A stretch of DNA of 64,000 nt from the NCBI GenBank assembly GCA_913048115.1, contig CAJWVI010000004.1, forward strand, positions 33,060 to 97,059, given 5' to 3'. Shown one piece after another: positions 46,308 through 54,495 of this stretch. Under the pieces are notes generated by a model. The model did not search any database. It saw nothing but the letters and a program-made list of their open reading frames with translations, and was not told where the DNA came from. Within the stretch, counting starts at the first letter, position 1. The number at the start of each line of letters is the position of its first letter. This stretch comes from an uncultured Flavobacteriaceae bacterium (GTDB taxonomy: Bacteria; Bacteroidota; Bacteroidia; Flavobacteriales; Flavobacteriaceae). Position numbers and translations under genes: made by a program.

Positions 46308-46328
46308 ATGTGTAGTGTATACTATTAT

Positions 46329-47120
46329 TTATAATTCTGAAGCATTTGCAATCATTTCAGCAACATCCATTACCTCTACAGCTCCTTCTTTTTCTCCATG
46401 TTTTACCCCATCTGTCATCATAGTGTTACAAAAAGGGCATCCAGTTGCTACAATACTAGCTCCTGTACCAACAGCTTCTTCTGTGCGCGCAACGTTGATA
46501 TCTTTAGTGCCTGCTTCTGGCTCCTTAAACATTTGGGCACCACCTGCGCCACAGCATAGGCCATTAGTTTTACAACGTTTCATTTCTACCAGCTCGACTT
46601 CTAGCTTACGCAACAAGTCTCTTGGCGCTTCATACTCACCGTTGGCACGACCTAAATAGCAAGGGTCATGAAAGGTTATTTTTTTTCCTTTAAACTTACC
46701 ACCTTCTACCTTTAAGCGTCCATCATTTAATAAAGTTTTTAAAAATTGAGTGTGATGCATTACCTCATAATTTCCACCCAATTGTGGGTATTCATTATTA
46801 ATGGTATTAAAACAATGGGGACAAGCCGTTACTATTTTTTGAACCTCATAAGCATTAAGCACCTCAATGTTGGTAGCCGCTTGCATTTGAAATAAAAACT
46901 CATTCCCAGCTCTTTTTGCTGGATCTCCAGTACAACTTTCTTCGGTACCTAATACCGCAAACTCAACACCTGCATTGTTTAGCAATTTCACAAAAGCCTT
47001 GGTTATCTTTTTTGCTCTGTCATCAAAACTTCCTGCGCAGCCAACCCAAAACAACACTTCAGGTTGCTTTCCTTGGGCCATGAATTCTGCCATTGTTGGT
47101 ACTTTTAATACGTCACTCAT
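46329..47120 (-). CDS. CCG-domain (HdrB/LldE-like) Fe-S protein
   Basis: The 263-residue soluble protein has two cysteine-rich CCG-type regions: FWVGCAGSFDDRAKKITKAF with TEESCTGDPAKRAG and ACPHCFN, then HDPCYLGRANGEYEAPRDL, NGLCCGAGGAQMF and VATGCPFCNTMM. CCG domains are found in heterodisulfide reductase subunit B, lactate-utilisation LldE/LutA and glycolate oxidase GlcF, and bind a non-cubane or 4Fe-4S cluster. Its likely electron partner is the membrane Fe-S protein encoded two genes upstream in the operon. Physiological substrate unknown. Confidence 0.9.
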   Translation of the reverse strand: MSDVLKVPTMAEFMAQGKQPEVLFWVGCAGSFDDRAKKITKAFVKLLNNAGVEFAVLGTEESCTGDPAKRAGNEFLFQMQAATNIEVLNAYEVQKIVTACPHCFNTINNEYPQLGGNYEVMHHTQFLKTLLNDGRLKVEGGKFKGKKITFHDPCYLGRANGEYEAPRDLLRKLEVELVEMKRCKTNGLCCGAGGAQMFKEPEAGTKDINVARTEEAVGTGASIVATGCPFCNTMMTDGVKHGEKEGAVEVMDVAEMIANASEL

Positions 47121-47153
47121 AGTAATTTTTTTATAATATTTTGAGGGTATGTT

Positions 47154-47579
47154 TTAGTCTTCAAACACTTCAATGGTGACATCTTTTTGCACCAATTCTG
47201 TAAACTTCCCGTTATACCTAGTTGCTTTTACTAAATGGTTGTCAATCCAGTGATAATTACCTCCTCTTGGCTTACCCATTAATAAAGAATGAAATTTAAA
47301 CCCGTGCTTATGCAGCCAGGAAGTAGTAACACCTCTGTGCTCTTCTGTTCTTGATGTAAAAAAACAAATAATGTGACCTTCATTATACCAACCATTCAAG
47401 GTTTTTAAAGCATCTGGAAAAGGCAAACATGTTGCCATACGCTCTGGCTCTTCATTAGGCACATCTTCAGTCACAGTACCATCTATATCGATAAGGTAAT
47501 TTTTAACATGTTCTGGTAACACAGGGCTTGCGTTTTCACCTTGAGCATCTTTAGTAGTGTGTAAGCTGTCTTTTTCCAT
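47154..47579 (-). CDS. HAD-superfamily phosphatase-like protein
   Basis: The 141-residue protein has the HAD motif I as YLIDIDGTVTED (Asp-x-Asp), GWYNEGHIICFFTSR as motif II (Thr/Ser), and MGKPRGGNYHWIDNH as a motif III/IV-like Lys and acidic tail. It resembles small cap-less HAD enzymes such as 5'-nucleotidase or polysaccharide phosphatase types. Database copies are sometimes called phosphoheptose isomerase; the sequence does not support that label. It is placed between the two Fe-S genes, with 33 and 87 bases of spacing. Confidence 0.78.
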   Translation of the reverse strand: MEKDSLHTTKDAQGENASPVLPEHVKNYLIDIDGTVTEDVPNEEPERMATCLPFPDALKTLNGWYNEGHIICFFTSRTEEHRGVTTSWLHKHGFKFHSLLMGKPRGGNYHWIDNHLVKATRYNGKFTELVQKDVTIEVFED

Positions 47580-47666
47580 TTTAATGTAAGCTTTAAAGAT
47601 GTTTTTTGACCAGTATACTTAAACCGTCAAATTAGAAACAAATGTTCAATACTCCTTTTTATATTT

Positions 47667-48989
47667 TTATTCTTTTGACCAATTTAAACGGTCCATCTGG
47701 TTGAATGGCCAAGGAGCACCGTTGTTCTCTATGTTGGTCATTGTTACATTTAACTCATTAGGTGCTGCAGACTGCTCCATTACCAGATACTGGCGCATGT
47801 CCATAATAATAGACAAGGGGTCAATACTAATTGGGCAGGCCTCTACACAGGCATTACATGTAGTACAAGCCCAAAGTTCTTCAGGACTTATATAATCTTT
47901 TAAAAGCTCCTTACCATCTGGAATAAAAACACCGTCATTGCTGTCTATATTTTTACTTACTTCTTGTAGACGGTCTCGGGTATCCATCATGATTTTTCTG
48001 GGAGATAATTTCTTACCCGTTTGGTTTGCAGGACACTCACTTGTACATCGACCACATTCTGTACAGGTATATGCATTTAGTAATTGTACTTGACTTAAGT
48101 CCATAACATCACTAGCTCCAAACTTAGCAGGTTCAGGAGCGTCTGCGGGCGGCGCTGCAAAAGGATCTGCAGAAGGATCCATCATCATCTTTACTTCTTT
48201 GGTTACCGCTTGGTTATTTTTAAACTGCCCTTTTGGTGTAATACTTCCAAAATAAACATTTGGGAAGGCCAGTAATATATGCAGGTGTTTTGAAAAGTAT
48301 AAATAGTTCAAAAAGATTAAAATTCCTGTAATGTGCAACCACCACGCTGTTCTTTCTATAATTACAAGAGAACTCTCTGTCAAGCCTTCAAAAATTCCAG
48401 AGAAGAGCGAACTAATAGGATAGGATCCTGCCTCAACATAATGAGCTGCTCCTATTTGCTGTAATGCATAATCTGATCCATTCATAATTAGAAACAAACA
48501 CATCAAGACTACTTCAAAGTATAAAATGATGTTTCCATCTTGCTTTGGCCACCCTTCCATCTCTGGAGAAAGAAAGCGCTTTATTTTAATAACATTTCGG
48601 CGTATCCAAAAAACAACTACTGCAACAAGAACTAGAAATGCTAATATTTCAAAAGAACCTATTAAGAAATCATAGAATCCTCCTAGAAAAGCAAATATTC
48701 TATGGGTTCCTAAAAGACCATCAATAATAATCTCCAAGACCTCGATGTTAATAATAATAAAACCAACGTAAACAACAGCATGTAATGCTCCAGAGATTGG
48801 TCGTTTTATTAATTTTGATTGCCCTAATGCAATTCGTGCTACGTTACCATAGCGCTCTTTTTTATGACCCCCAGCATTTACAGGTGTTCCTAGCTTAATA
48901 TTTCTTATTACCGTACGAATGTTCTTGGCAAAATAACCTACTCCCGCTACAAGCAGTATAAAAAACAAAATATTAGGTATGTATTGCAT
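47667..48989 (-). CDS. membrane-bound 4Fe-4S electron-transfer protein
   Basis: The 440-residue protein has an N-terminal membrane domain with five or six helices (YIPNILFFILLVAGVGYFA, FLIGSFEILAFLVLVAVVVFW, WWLHITGILIFLNYLYFS) and histidines that could bind haem, in the manner of the NarI/HdrE family. A cytoplasmic domain follows with two ferredoxin clusters: CTECGRCTSECPANQ and CTTCNACVEACPISI. It should carry electrons between quinone and the CCG-domain protein, forming a HdrDE-like pair; this is inference. It starts three bases downstream of the MCE gene. Confidence 0.88.
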   Translation of the reverse strand: MQYIPNILFFILLVAGVGYFAKNIRTVIRNIKLGTPVNAGGHKKERYGNVARIALGQSKLIKRPISGALHAVVYVGFIIINIEVLEIIIDGLLGTHRIFAFLGGFYDFLIGSFEILAFLVLVAVVVFWIRRNVIKIKRFLSPEMEGWPKQDGNIILYFEVVLMCLFLIMNGSDYALQQIGAAHYVEAGSYPISSLFSGIFEGLTESSLVIIERTAWWLHITGILIFLNYLYFSKHLHILLAFPNVYFGSITPKGQFKNNQAVTKEVKMMMDPSADPFAAPPADAPEPAKFGASDVMDLSQVQLLNAYTCTECGRCTSECPANQTGKKLSPRKIMMDTRDRLQEVSKNIDSNDGVFIPDGKELLKDYISPEELWACTTCNACVEACPISIDPLSIIMDMRQYLVMEQSAAPNELNVTMTNIENNGAPWPFNQMDRLNWSKE

Positions 48990-48992
48990 AGT

Positions 48993-49946
48993 TTATTGCT
49001 CTGGATTGTCTGGTGTCTCGTACTCTTTGTTGTTTTTACCAAACACAGATACATGTATGTATCTATTTGGATTTAATTTAACATCTTTAAGCAATGCCTC
49101 TAACTGCTTTGAGGCACCCTCTAAGTTTTCATAAAGTTGCTCGTCTTTAAGCAGTTTACCCATACTACCATCTCCATTTTCTAATCCTGTGGCAATAGTG
49201 TTAAAACGAGATACAACACTTTGAAATTCTGAAAACAAACGGCCTGTTTCTAGTGTGGCTAGTGAGTCTGAAAAGGTATTAAAACTGACAGCCATTTCAT
49301 CTAGATTGGTGAAGGTGCGATCTAGTTTTTCTGTATTTTCTTTGAGTAATCCATCTAGGGTGCTAGAGGCTCCATTTAAAGATACCATTGTTGTGTTTAA
49401 ATTGGAAATAGCGCTTTGCAGGTTTGTGCGTGTCTTTTGATCTAATAATTCTGTAACAGACAACAATAAAACATCTAAGGTAGCCAGGGTGCTATTTACC
49501 TTGTCTTCTAGAGGACCTAGTGCTTTTGTGACAGCTACCAACATATCATCTTCTACACTCCCTACCAAGGTGTCGCCAGATACTGCCATATTCTTAAGGT
49601 CATACTTAGGAAACAGCCCTAAAGATTTACCGCCCAAAAGACCACTACTATAAATACGAACCGAACTGTTTTTTGAAAACTCAAAGTTTGGTTCTTTTAT
49701 AGAAAAAGAAACCAATAGAGTTCCTTGGTTGTTTAAAAACTCAATGTTATTAACTTTCCCAACCGTCAAACCGTTAATAGTAACAGGAGAAGCTTTCGCA
49801 AGCCCTTCTACATTATCATAGGTTACAAAAAACATTCTATTTTTATCCAGTAGGTTAGTTCCCTTAAGGAAGCTGTATCCAAAGATAAATAGTAGAATAG
49901 TTCCTATGGCTAATATAGCGGTTTTAACTTCTCTAGAGAATTTCAA
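48993..49946 (-). CDS. MCE-family (MlaD-like) lipid-transport protein
   Basis: The 317-residue protein has an N-terminal membrane anchor (TAILAIGTILLFIFGYSFL) and an MCE domain (VTYDNVEGLAKASPVTINGLTVGKV, VRIYSSGLLGGKSLGLFP). The rest is a long helical region with heptad-like leucines (LDVLLLSVTELLDQ). MCE proteins form hexameric rings that shuttle phospholipids between membranes. No MlaE or MlaF gene is found here, so partners must lie elsewhere. It follows the amidase by 42 bases. Confidence 0.92.
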   Translation of the reverse strand: MKFSREVKTAILAIGTILLFIFGYSFLKGTNLLDKNRMFFVTYDNVEGLAKASPVTINGLTVGKVNNIEFLNNQGTLLVSFSIKEPNFEFSKNSSVRIYSSGLLGGKSLGLFPKYDLKNMAVSGDTLVGSVEDDMLVAVTKALGPLEDKVNSTLATLDVLLLSVTELLDQKTRTNLQSAISNLNTTMVSLNGASSTLDGLLKENTEKLDRTFTNLDEMAVSFNTFSDSLATLETGRLFSEFQSVVSRFNTIATGLENGDGSMGKLLKDEQLYENLEGASKQLEALLKDVKLNPNRYIHVSVFGKNNKEYETPDNPEQ

Positions 49947-49967
49947 AAGGTGTGTGTTTTAGTTAGA

Positions 49968-49975
49968 CAAATTTA
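49968..49975 (-). promoter_or_regulatory. -7 promoter element upstream of the MCE gene
   Basis: The - strand reads TAAATTTG, a perfect TAnnTTTG, about 22 bases before the MCE start at 49946. It could start a second transcript inside the amidase-MCE-Fe-S cluster. No clear -33 box was found. Confidence 0.4.
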
Positions 49976-49988
49976 ACAATAATTCTTA

Positions 49989-51110
49989 TTATTTGGGCGG
50001 CTTGGCAAGTACTTCTGAAAGTTTAACTTTTTGACGGTCTTTAAAGGCGACTACATAGGCAGAAGCATAGCCTTTTTCTTGAGCAAAAGCCTTTAAGAGT
50101 TGTATTTCTGAATAGTTTGAGGTGTTCCCATAAAAATATTTATACAAAGAACCTATTTTTTCACGCGATACATTTTTTAAACCCTTAAAATTATATGCCT
50201 TAGTGCTAAGCTTTTTGCTTCCTGCGGCCAACTGTACTTTAAAAACAACATCATCATAAATTTTTTCTTCAGAAACCTTAATAGCTTCATCTATTTCATC
50301 TTGAGTGATGACCGGGTTTTGAGCACCACTTGTTCCTAGCGCTAAATTTTGTTTGTATGAAATGATTCCATTTGCAATTTCTCTAGCCATTTCTGTTTGG
50401 CCCTTAGTAGAGTTTAGGTAGGCACCTTCTGGTTTATTTGTTAAGAACCCTGTTTCAATCAAAACGCTAGGCATGTAGGTTTCTCTTAAAACCAAAAAAC
50501 CAGCCTGTCTTACGCTTCTATCTTTTCGTTTCAAGACATTGGCAAAGTTGTTTTGCACCAAACCAGCTAATAAAATACTTTGGTCTAAATACTCTTCTTG
50601 TAAAATAGTAAGACCAATAAAAGATTCTGGACTATTGGGATCAAAACCAGCGTAGGTTTCTTCATAGTTCTCTTCAAGAAAAATTACTTCATTCTCTTTT
50701 TTTGCGATTTCAAAGTTGTCTTTTGACCTATGTAGACCCAATACAAAAGTACTAGCTCCAGAGGCATTGTTTGTAAAAGCATCGCAATGAACAGATACAA
50801 ATAAATCTGCATCTGCTTTGTTTGCTACTGCTGCCCTGCCCTTTAGGGTTACAAAAGTGTTGTCTGTTCTTGTGTACAGGATCTTTATTCCTGGCTCATT
50901 TTGCAAGCGCTCCCCAACTTTTTTTACAATCTTCAATGCAATTTTAGACTCTACATAGCCATTACCTGTATTTCCAGAGTCATGTCCTCCATGACCTGCA
51001 TCTAAGACAATTACAAAAGACTTTTGGGTATCATTTTTGATAACAGAAAAGGAAGCAAACAATGCGCCTATAACCACTAGTAGTAAAAGAGATAATAATT
51101 TCGTTTTCAT
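49989..51110 (-). CDS. N-acetylmuramoyl-L-alanine amidase with SPOR-like C-terminus
   Basis: The 373-residue protein has a signal anchor (LLSLLLLVVIGALFASFSV) and an Amidase_3 zinc domain: VLDAGHGGHDSGNTG (His), GYVESKIALKI (Glu), FVSVHCDAF (His) and ETGFLTNKPEGAYL (catalytic Glu). The C-terminal region VVFKVQLAAG to YASAYVVAFKDRQ looks like a SPOR domain, which binds denuded glycan at the division site. It cleaves the bond between MurNAc and L-Ala and probably works in cell separation. It is the first gene of the - strand block and is divergent from lptD. Confidence 0.93.
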   Translation of the reverse strand: MKTKLLSLLLLVVIGALFASFSVIKNDTQKSFVIVLDAGHGGHDSGNTGNGYVESKIALKIVKKVGERLQNEPGIKILYTRTDNTFVTLKGRAAVANKADADLFVSVHCDAFTNNASGASTFVLGLHRSKDNFEIAKKENEVIFLEENYEETYAGFDPNSPESFIGLTILQEEYLDQSILLAGLVQNNFANVLKRKDRSVRQAGFLVLRETYMPSVLIETGFLTNKPEGAYLNSTKGQTEMAREIANGIISYKQNLALGTSGAQNPVITQDEIDEAIKVSEEKIYDDVVFKVQLAAGSKKLSTKAYNFKGLKNVSREKIGSLYKYFYGNTSNYSEIQLLKAFAQEKGYASAYVVAFKDRQKVKLSEVLAKPPK

Positions 51111-51171
51111 ATGGGTATAAACGCTGATTTTTTAAATTTGTTTTTTTACAGAGTTGCCAAAAAAATATGCT

Positions 51172-51179
51172 TAATTTTG
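51172..51179 (+). promoter_or_regulatory. -7 promoter element for the LptD-like gene
   Basis: TAATTTTG is a perfect TAnnTTTG in the 114-base divergent gap, about 45 bases before the GTG start at 51225. The nearest TTG upstream (51154-51156) is at 15 bases, slightly short. Confidence 0.45.
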
Positions 51180-51224
51180 ATGAATCAAAATCTAAGCCAA
51201 AATACAAAATAATACCTGCAAGGA

Positions 51225-53954
51225 GTGCCATACAAACAGCATTATTTAATTATTTTATTCACAGTATTGCTATGCTGTAGCACCTTTGTATTTGCACAAG
51301 AAATTCCAAACAAGGACACGCCAATAATTCTGGTAGTAGAAACACCTAAAAAACAACCAAAAGACACTCTTTTTAACATTAAGCCTATTGTTGAACAGAT
51401 AAACGAGCGCGTTTTAGACACCATAAAAACAGATACCGTAGCACCAAAAAAAGAGGTTTTTGCAGACATTGTAGAATATTTTGGAGAGCAATATGTATAC
51501 CTAGACAAAAAGGCAAATAAAGTCTACATGTATGATAAAGCCTATGTAATATATCAAGATGTACGCATTGACGCAGGACTTATTGTACTAGACTACAATA
51601 CCAACGAGGTGTATGCAAAAGGAATTGACAGTGCAGGAACATACACACAGCGCCCGATCTTCAAACAAGGAAGAAATGTGGTAGAACCAGATTCTATAAA
51701 ATATAATTATAGCTCTGAGAAAGCTTTAGTTCACAACTCTAGAGGAGAAGAACAAAGCTTTAAATACATTGCAGAGACTACCAAAAAAATTAACGACTCT
51801 GTTATTTATTTAAGTAATGTAAAATTTACAACCTCAAAGAATATAGAAAATCCAGAATATTATTTCTACACAAGAAGAGCCAAGTTTGTTCCAAAAAAGA
51901 AAATTGTTACAGGAGTCACTAACATGTATATTGCTAATGTTCCAACACCCATAGGGCTGCCTTTTGCTTTTTTACCTTTAACAGAAGATAGGCAGTCTGG
52001 GTTTATAATTCCAACCATTGGGGAGAATAACAATCGTGGGTTTTTCTTTCAAAATGGAGGGTACTATCTCGCCCTCACAGACTATGTAGATCTTACGCTT
52101 CTTGGAGATTACTACAGTAACGGGAGTTTTGGATTACGGGCAGAATCTAGTTATGCATTGAAATATAAATTTAGAGGGAATATTAACATGCGTTTTGAGA
52201 GCTTAATTAACAGTGAGCGCGGTTTTCCAGATTATAGCCAAAGTTCTTCATACAACATCCAGTGGAATCACTCACAGGACCAAAAATCAAGCCCTAGTTC
52301 TCGTTTTAATGCCTCTGTAAACTTTGGTAGTAGCCGTTATTTTCAGCAATCTATTAACCAATACAACAACTCTAGCGCCCTTGTAAACACCTTAAACTCT
52401 TCTGTAAGTTATTCAAAAACTTTTGAAGGAGAGCCGCAGATAAACACCTCTGTAGCGCTTAATCTGCAACAAAGCACACAAACAGAAAAGATTAATTTAT
52501 CACTACCAAACCTCAACGCAAATATGGCCAGGGTATTTCCGTTTGCACCAAAAAACGGTACAAAAAAAGGAATTATTCAAAACATAAATTTTCAATATGA
52601 TGTTACGGCTCAAAACAGAATTCAAACCTCAGACTCTTTATTTTTAAAATCTGAAATGTTTGACAACGCGCTTATTGGAGTGCAACATAGAATACCATTA
52701 AGTACTAATTTTAAAATATTAGATCATTTAAGTGCATCTGCAGGAAGCACATTTACAGAGACTTGGACCTTCACTACTTTTAACAAGCGGTATGATGAAA
52801 CTTTAAATGAAGGAAATGGCGGCGTGGTAAGAGATACAATAAGTGGCTTTGATAGTTACAGAACCTACAACCTCAACCTAAGTTTAGGAACAACACTCTA
52901 CGGTACTTTTAATCTTGGTGATGAGAATAGTAAACTACAAAAAATACGTCACGTAATGAGACCCTCTGTGTCTTACAATATCAATCCAGGATTTGAGCAA
53001 TTTTATGATCAGTATGTAGTACCTGTTACTGCAGATCCAGAAATAAATGAAGAAATTGTACAATACTCCAGGTTTGAAAACACCCTTTTTGGAGCGCCTG
53101 GACAAAGATTTACCAGTAATGTAGGGTTAGGACTTAGCAACACTCTAGAGGCAAAGGTTAGGGATAGAGACTCAACAGTCATCAAACCAAAGAAGAGAAT
53201 ACTACTTAATAATTTAAATTTCGGGACGGCATACAACATAGCTGGAGATTCTCTGCAATGGAGCGCTGTAAATGTTTCTGGATCCATACCTATTATCCCT
53301 AAGCTTGATGTTAATTTTAGTGGTAGTTTAGATCCCTACGCGCTTAGTAACAACAACCAGCGTATTGATGTTTTTAATATAAATAATGGCGGGAGCCTCT
53401 TTAGACTTACTCGCGGAAACATAAGTGTTAATTACTCCTTTTCAAGCAAAGACTTCAAGAAAAAAGAAAAAGACAAGGAGCCTGATGATCAAACCTTTAG
53501 AAATGGAGGGCGCCAGGATGACTTATTTGGAGACAATACAACCAGATTTGGCAACAACACCTTTGAGGATGACAACGACGATGTGGAGACGGTAACCAAT
53601 AGAGATTGGTATAACTTCACAATACCCTGGGATTTGCGGATGGCATACACCATTACCTATGGAAACCAAAAGCGTGAAAATGAAATTTCATCACAATCGC
53701 TTATGTTTAGTTCTAATTTAGAATTAAGTCCACGCTGGAAGGTAGGGATGTCTTCTGGCTATGATTTTAAAAACAAAGGAATTACCACAACACAGTTTCG
53801 CTTTCAACGCGATTTAGAGAGTTGGAAAATGAGCTTTAACTGGACCCCTATTGGATCTGTAAATACATCATGGTACTTTTTTATTGGCATCAAATCTAGC
53901 GTGCTTAGCGATATTAAATACGATAAACGCAGAGAAGCTGACCAACGATTATAA
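51225..53954 (+). CDS. LptD-like outer-membrane LPS-assembly protein
   Basis: The 909-residue protein starts at GTG and has a signal peptide (LIILFTVLLCCSTFVFAQ). The N-terminal third (about 70-280) is an OstA/LptA-like beta-jellyroll (VYMYDKAYVIYQDVRIDAG). From residue about 240 onwards are many beta strands, with PTPIGLPFAFLPLTEDRQSGFIIPTIGE as the plug/barrel entry typical of LptD. The final strands have aromatic ends (WYFFIGIKSSV), although the last 20 residues are hydrophilic. It inserts LPS into the outer leaflet with LptE. The assignment as LptD rests on architecture; I do not give a gene symbol. Confidence 0.87.
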   Translation: MPYKQHYLIILFTVLLCCSTFVFAQEIPNKDTPIILVVETPKKQPKDTLFNIKPIVEQINERVLDTIKTDTVAPKKEVFADIVEYFGEQYVYLDKKANKVYMYDKAYVIYQDVRIDAGLIVLDYNTNEVYAKGIDSAGTYTQRPIFKQGRNVVEPDSIKYNYSSEKALVHNSRGEEQSFKYIAETTKKINDSVIYLSNVKFTTSKNIENPEYYFYTRRAKFVPKKKIVTGVTNMYIANVPTPIGLPFAFLPLTEDRQSGFIIPTIGENNNRGFFFQNGGYYLALTDYVDLTLLGDYYSNGSFGLRAESSYALKYKFRGNINMRFESLINSERGFPDYSQSSSYNIQWNHSQDQKSSPSSRFNASVNFGSSRYFQQSINQYNNSSALVNTLNSSVSYSKTFEGEPQINTSVALNLQQSTQTEKINLSLPNLNANMARVFPFAPKNGTKKGIIQNINFQYDVTAQNRIQTSDSLFLKSEMFDNALIGVQHRIPLSTNFKILDHLSASAGSTFTETWTFTTFNKRYDETLNEGNGGVVRDTISGFDSYRTYNLNLSLGTTLYGTFNLGDENSKLQKIRHVMRPSVSYNINPGFEQFYDQYVVPVTADPEINEEIVQYSRFENTLFGAPGQRFTSNVGLGLSNTLEAKVRDRDSTVIKPKKRILLNNLNFGTAYNIAGDSLQWSAVNVSGSIPIIPKLDVNFSGSLDPYALSNNNQRIDVFNINNGGSLFRLTRGNISVNYSFSSKDFKKKEKDKEPDDQTFRNGGRQDDLFGDNTTRFGNNTFEDDNDDVETVTNRDWYNFTIPWDLRMAYTITYGNQKRENEISSQSLMFSSNLELSPRWKVGMSSGYDFKNKGITTTQFRFQRDLESWKMSFNWTPIGSVNTSWYFFIGIKSSVLSDIKYDKRREADQRL

Positions 53955-54047
53955 CACACCCTGGGGCTAAGAAATACATATATTTTATAAAACTGTAGCG
54001 CTGGCTTTATGTAGTATAAGTTTAATAGCTTTCTTAAAATAAAAAAT

Positions 54048-54428
54048 ATGAAAAAAATAATACATACAGACAAAGCCCCTGCTCCTATTGGCCCCTACAA
54101 TCAAGCCGTACAATTTGGAAATATGCTTTACACCTCTGGACAAATAGCCATTAATCCTGTAACAGGAGCCTTAGAGATAGAAGACATAAGCTCTGAGACT
54201 ACCTGTGTGATGGAGAACCTAAAAGCCGTTTTAGAGGCTGCAGGCATGAGCTTTGAGCACGTTATTAAGTCAAGTATCTTTGTGAGTGATATGCATAACT
54301 TTGCAGCCATTAACAAGGTGTACGCTTCTTATTTTAATGAAGCTACAGCGCCAGCAAGAGAAACCGTAGAGGTTGCTAATCTGCCTAAATTTGTACATGT
54401 AGAAATATCAATGATAGCTAGTTTATAA
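54048..54428 (+). CDS. RidA-family reactive intermediate deaminase
   Basis: The 126-residue protein is a member of the RidA/YjgF/UK114 family that hydrolyses reactive enamine/imine intermediates such as 2-aminoacrylate from PLP enzymes. The motifs are PAPIGPYNQAVQFGNMLYTSGQIAI at the N-terminus, CVMENLKAVLEAAG in the middle and the ligand-binding Arg in APARETVEVANLPKFVHVEI. It should form a trimer in the cytoplasm. It lies alone between lptD and TamB. Confidence 0.96.
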   Translation: MKKIIHTDKAPAPIGPYNQAVQFGNMLYTSGQIAINPVTGALEIEDISSETTCVMENLKAVLEAAGMSFEHVIKSSIFVSDMHNFAAINKVYASYFNEATAPARETVEVANLPKFVHVEISMIASL

Positions 54429-54495
54429 GTAAGGTATCTGCTGGGCTCTAAGGCGCTAGAGGTGTGTTTTTTGAAGGCTATTAAAAAAGGTATAC
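54429..54495. other. convergent intergenic region RidA / TamB
   Basis: A 67-base gap contains only short T- and A-runs and no strong hairpin. Confidence 0.35.

Noticed and set aside
47154..47579. Phosphoheptose isomerase
   Set aside because: The sequence has the HAD motif DIDGT, not the SIS fold of GmhA.
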